Shown: piece after piece, positions 15,147 to 17,437 of the stretch | How the letters are laid out: each line of letters begins with the position of its first letter | How positions within the stretch are numbered: the first letter of the stretch is position 1 | NCBI GenBank assembly: GCA_023441845.1 | Contig: JAEZNF010000651.1 | Span: forward strand, 1-17,437 | Direction of reading: 5' to 3' | DNA from: Bacillota bacterium | Lineage (GTDB): Bacteria > Bacillota > Clostridia > Acetivibrionales > DSM-2933 | Length of the DNA stretch: 17,437 nucleotides | Translations under genes and position numbers: made by a program | Notes under the pieces: model-generated | The model's input: only the letters and a program-made list of their open reading frames with translations | Databases searched by the model: none | Told to the model about the DNA's origin: nothing

Positions 15147-17437
15147 TTAATATGACATTGCAAGCTTTTGTGACAGGTTCTTGAACTCCCTTGCCAGTTC
15201 CTTTTCCGAGAGTGCTTTTGGTGTTACAACAGATATGTTCTGATTGATTGTAGTTCCTGTACCTGAAAGTCCATAACCAGTGCGGCTACCAATAGCATCA
15301 TTCCTATTGTACCCAGCGTTTACATCAAACTCCGTTGGAATGGCATTTATCATATCACTGGCAACAGACTTCATTGCATTTTCAAAACCAACGCCGATAC
15401 CTTCTCCCATATTAAACCCTAATCCGGCAAACAGTGTTGAAGGTGAGTTAATCCCAAAGAAATCCTTTATCCTATCTGTTAGAGAGCTAAAGAAACCGGA
15501 TACCTTATTCCACAACCAACCGGTAACATCAGAAATTCCTTGCCAAAGTCCCTGTATCAATTTTTTCCCGATATCACTCATCTTTCCGATATTGTTAGCA
15601 AAAGCACTTACCAGGGAAGATATGATTAGGGGAACTGCTTTCACAAGCTCCACGATGATCGTCGGCATTGCCTGTATAAGAGCAAGGAACAGCTCAATTC
15701 CTGCTTGGATAATAAGCGGAAGATTATCGATAATTGCTGTTACAAGACCATCCACAATTATAGGTATTGCAGTGATAATCTCTTTAATAATCTGCGGCAG
15801 AGCTTTGATCAGAGACACCAACAGGTCAATTCCCGCTTGGATTAAAAGCGGAATAGACTGAATAATGGCCCTGATAATTGCCGTAATGATCTGCGGAAGT
15901 GCTGCTACAATGCTTGCGATTATCTTAGGTAACGCAGTTATGAGCGAAACCAATAGCTTAATTCCAGCATCTATAATTTGGGGTATGGCACTTATTATGA
16001 AATCCAAAATCGCAGTGATGATTGCAGGCAAGGCCTCGACTAGCTGCGGTATCGCATCAATAAGACCTTTTGCAAGCCCGAGGATTAGCTGCAGTGCAGC
16101 ATCAAGGACTAGGGGAAGATTTTCAATCAAAGTCGTTGCAATCAGAACCGCTGCCTGTACGATGGCTGGGATAAGTGTTGGAAGTGCCTCCGCTATTCCA
16201 ATGGCCAGAGCCGCAATCATTTGAAGGGCTGCTCCTACTATTGCCGGAAGGTTTGCAATAATTCCGTCCACTAGGGCAAACACAAGTTGCAAAGCACCGT
16301 TTGTGATCTGTGGAAGTGCTTCAATAAGACCATTCAAAAGTGTTGTAATAATCTGTGATGCAGTATTTATAAGCATGGGGAGATTCGCTAAGATTGCTCC
16401 GCCAATAGAAGATACGAGTTCCAGACCAAGCTGTATCATATTGGGTAACTGCTTTAAAATCATATCCGCAATACTTCCTACCGTACTACCGATTACTTCA
16501 CTGATTTTGGTCCAGTCACCTCCGGATTCATTTAGTCCCCGAGTGAATTCCCCGAGAAGCCCTACTCCGTTGTCTGCTAATTCCTGCAGCTGTGGCAAGA
16601 GAACCATTCCAAGTGCGTTTTTCGCAGCCTTGCTTCCTGAGCTAAGTCTCTGCATGGAATCATCAAACCTACCCAAAGCCTCTAGGGATTCAAGACTCAT
16701 AACAGCGCCCATGTTTCCTGCTTCCTTGGTAAGCTTTGCGATTCCTTCCGATCCTTGTTCGATAAGAGGGTTTAAATCCTGGGCGCTTTTTCCGAACAAC
16801 TGCATGGCAATGGAATCCCGCTCTGTCTCGTTGGAAACTTTCTTAAGTGCATCAATTGCTTCCCAGTATACAGTTTCCGAGTCCCTTAGATTCCCGTTTG
16901 CATCAGTAACTGAAATACCCAGTGTCTTATAAGCTTTGGCTGCTGTTCCGGTTCCGTCACGTGCGGATGTCATCGACCGCACATTTCTTGCCATGCTTCC
17001 GGTCAATGTTTCAAGCGAGGTGTCCACGAGTTCTGCAGCATATTGATAGGCCTGAAGGCTATCGGTACTCATTCCGGTAACCGTTGACATAGTCAGAATA
17101 TCATCGGCATATTGAGAAGCCCCCACCGTCATATCCGTTAAGGCTTTTGAAGCCCCTACTGCTGCCGTGCTGATAGCAACAAGAGCTGTTCCCATGGCAA
17201 TCCCAATACCTTTCAAGATACCACCGAGTTTTTCAAACCTATTCCCTGATTTGTCTGCATCATCTGCGGTGGCGTTGAGTTCATCACCGAACTGATCTGC
17301 CTGTTTCTCTGCATCATCAAAACCGGAACCCGCACTCTCCAGAGCCTTGTTGTTACTTTCCAGCTCCCGTTCCATACCGTTAAGTTCTGCTTGTGCATTG
17401 TTCAGCTGGATTGCCCAGGACTGAGTACGTCTATCGC
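15147..17437 (-). CDS. Tail tape measure protein (5' part beyond the right edge)
   Basis: At least 763 aa; the frame stays open to the right edge (ending RTQSWAIQLNNAQAELNG before the internal ATG at 17375), so the true start is outside. Counting from that ATG: a charged coiled coil (1-45), a hydrophobic segment (50-80), a TP901-type core with minor-tail motifs (MSTDSLQAYQYAAELVDTSL; SIAMQLFGKSAQDLNPLIEQ), a long hydrophobic region with a strict 44-residue period (308-596), an amphipathic WLWNKVSGFFSS segment, DFFGINSPSTLFAGLG (a conserved tape-measure motif), and a C-terminal NISVVTP...KELAREFKNLSQKLA tail. It sets tail length and assists DNA entry. Gly/Ala/Ile-rich repeats raise the chance of antisense open frames here, which are not genes. 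Confidence 0.92.
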   Translation of the reverse strand, partial: DRRTQSWAIQLNNAQAELNGMERELESNNKALESAGSGFDDAEKQADQFGDELNATADDADKSGNRFEKLGGILKGIGIAMGTALVAISTAAVGASKALTDMTVGASQYADDILTMSTVTGMSTDSLQAYQYAAELVDTSLETLTGSMARNVRSMTSARDGTGTAAKAYKTLGISVTDANGNLRDSETVYWEAIDALKKVSNETERDSIAMQLFGKSAQDLNPLIEQGSEGIAKLTKEAGNMGAVMSLESLEALGRFDDSMQRLSSGSKAAKNALGMVLLPQLQELADNGVGLLGEFTRGLNESGGDWTKISEVIGSTVGSIADMILKQLPNMIQLGLELVSSIGGAILANLPMLINTASQIITTLLNGLIEALPQITNGALQLVFALVDGIIANLPAIVGAALQMIAALAIGIAEALPTLIPAIVQAAVLIATTLIENLPLVLDAALQLILGLAKGLIDAIPQLVEALPAIITAILDFIISAIPQIIDAGIKLLVSLITALPKIIASIVAALPQIITAIIRAIIQSIPLLIQAGIDLLVSLIKALPQIIKEIITAIPIIVDGLVTAIIDNLPLIIQAGIELFLALIQAMPTIIVELVKAVPLIISSLVSAFANNIGKMSDIGKKLIQGLWQGISDVTGWLWNKVSGFFSSLTDRIKDFFGINSPSTLFAGLGFNMGEGIGVGFENAMKSVASDMINAIPTEFDVNAGYNRNDAIGSRTGYGLSGTGTTINQNISVVTPKALSEKELAREFKNLSQKLAMSY
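15591..16382 (-). repeat. Six 132-bp (44-residue) repeats in the tape measure gene
   Basis: LP or IP pairs recur at residues 332, 376, 420, 464, 508 and 552 (counted from the ATG at 17375), exactly 44 residues apart with no insertion. From 310 to 464 the pair also recurs every 22 residues (310, 332, 354, 376, 398, 420, 442, 464). The units are hydrophobic with an AALQL/AGIDLL core after each pair. The DNA copies are diverged, but similar pieces such as TTCCCGCTTGGAT recur. Confidence 0.8.

Larger units (their letters stand above)
1..17437. mobile_element. Partial prophage: tail, lysis, cargo and serine-recombinase end
   Basis: The order tape measure, Dit, tail hub, baseplate proteins, fibre, holin, endolysin, cargo genes and then recombinases is that of one end of a siphovirus-type prophage in a low-GC Gram-positive host. 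The capsid, head and packaging, and replication genes are not in the window and would be expected beyond the right edge or at the other end of the element. The integration genes sit at the extreme left, as is usual for prophages whose attachment site lies next to the recombinase. I could not identify an attL or attR repeat, and large serine recombinases leave only a 2-bp core, so the exact boundary is unknown. It probably lies near or left of positions 1-223. Confidence 0.85.

Noticed and set aside
15280..16932. Long plus-strand open frames opposite the tape measure gene
   Set aside because: They mirror the repetitive hydrophobic codons of the tape measure gene, lack consistent ribosome sites, and have low-complexity composition.

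Overview
The window looks like the tail, lysis and recombination end of an integrated siphovirus-type prophage from a low-GC Gram-positive host, most likely a Clostridia member (Lachnospiraceae or a relative). The evidence is purine-rich AGGAGG ribosome sites before nearly every gene, ATG/GTG/TTG starts, clostridial-type tail and holin families, and large serine recombinases instead of a tyrosine integrase. No flanking host gene, attL or attR can be proven, so the element is partial here. The tape-measure gene runs off the right edge. The left edge lies just past the recombinase terminator.

Right part (about 6306-17437, minus strand, transcribed right to left): a late operon in canonical siphovirus order. 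It holds tape measure (partial), distal tail protein (Dit), Gp37-like tail/baseplate protein with a long adhesin-like extension, a 167-aa baseplate-associated protein, an 822-aa fibre with duplicated fibronectin-III-like domains, a weak internal terminator, holin, BppU-like upper baseplate protein and an N-acetylmuramoyl-L-alanine amidase endolysin. The operon ends at a 12-bp perfect hairpin at 6262-6293.

Middle (about 4300-6260, plus strand): an AT-rich two-gene cargo inserted between the lysis genes and the recombinases. A 311-aa soluble protein is followed by a 153-aa four-helix membrane protein. Gene order, sizes, topology and several remembered motif correspondences point to a highly diverged homologue of phage lambda RexA/RexB, a phage-exclusion system. 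This is the most interesting content of the window and is an inference, not a search result.

Left part (about 224-4299, minus strand): a tightly packed, translationally coupled recombination cassette. It encodes a 32-aa peptide, a 143-aa HTH plus zinc-knuckle protein, a 61-aa SHOCT-like protein, two different large serine recombinases (504 and 521 aa), and an 86-aa recombinase-tail-like product. That last product is readable only through a -1 shift at an A AAA AAG heptamer. An intrinsic terminator follows at 130-155. A 12-bp palindrome in the divergent region 4300-4499 may coordinate the cassette and the cargo genes.
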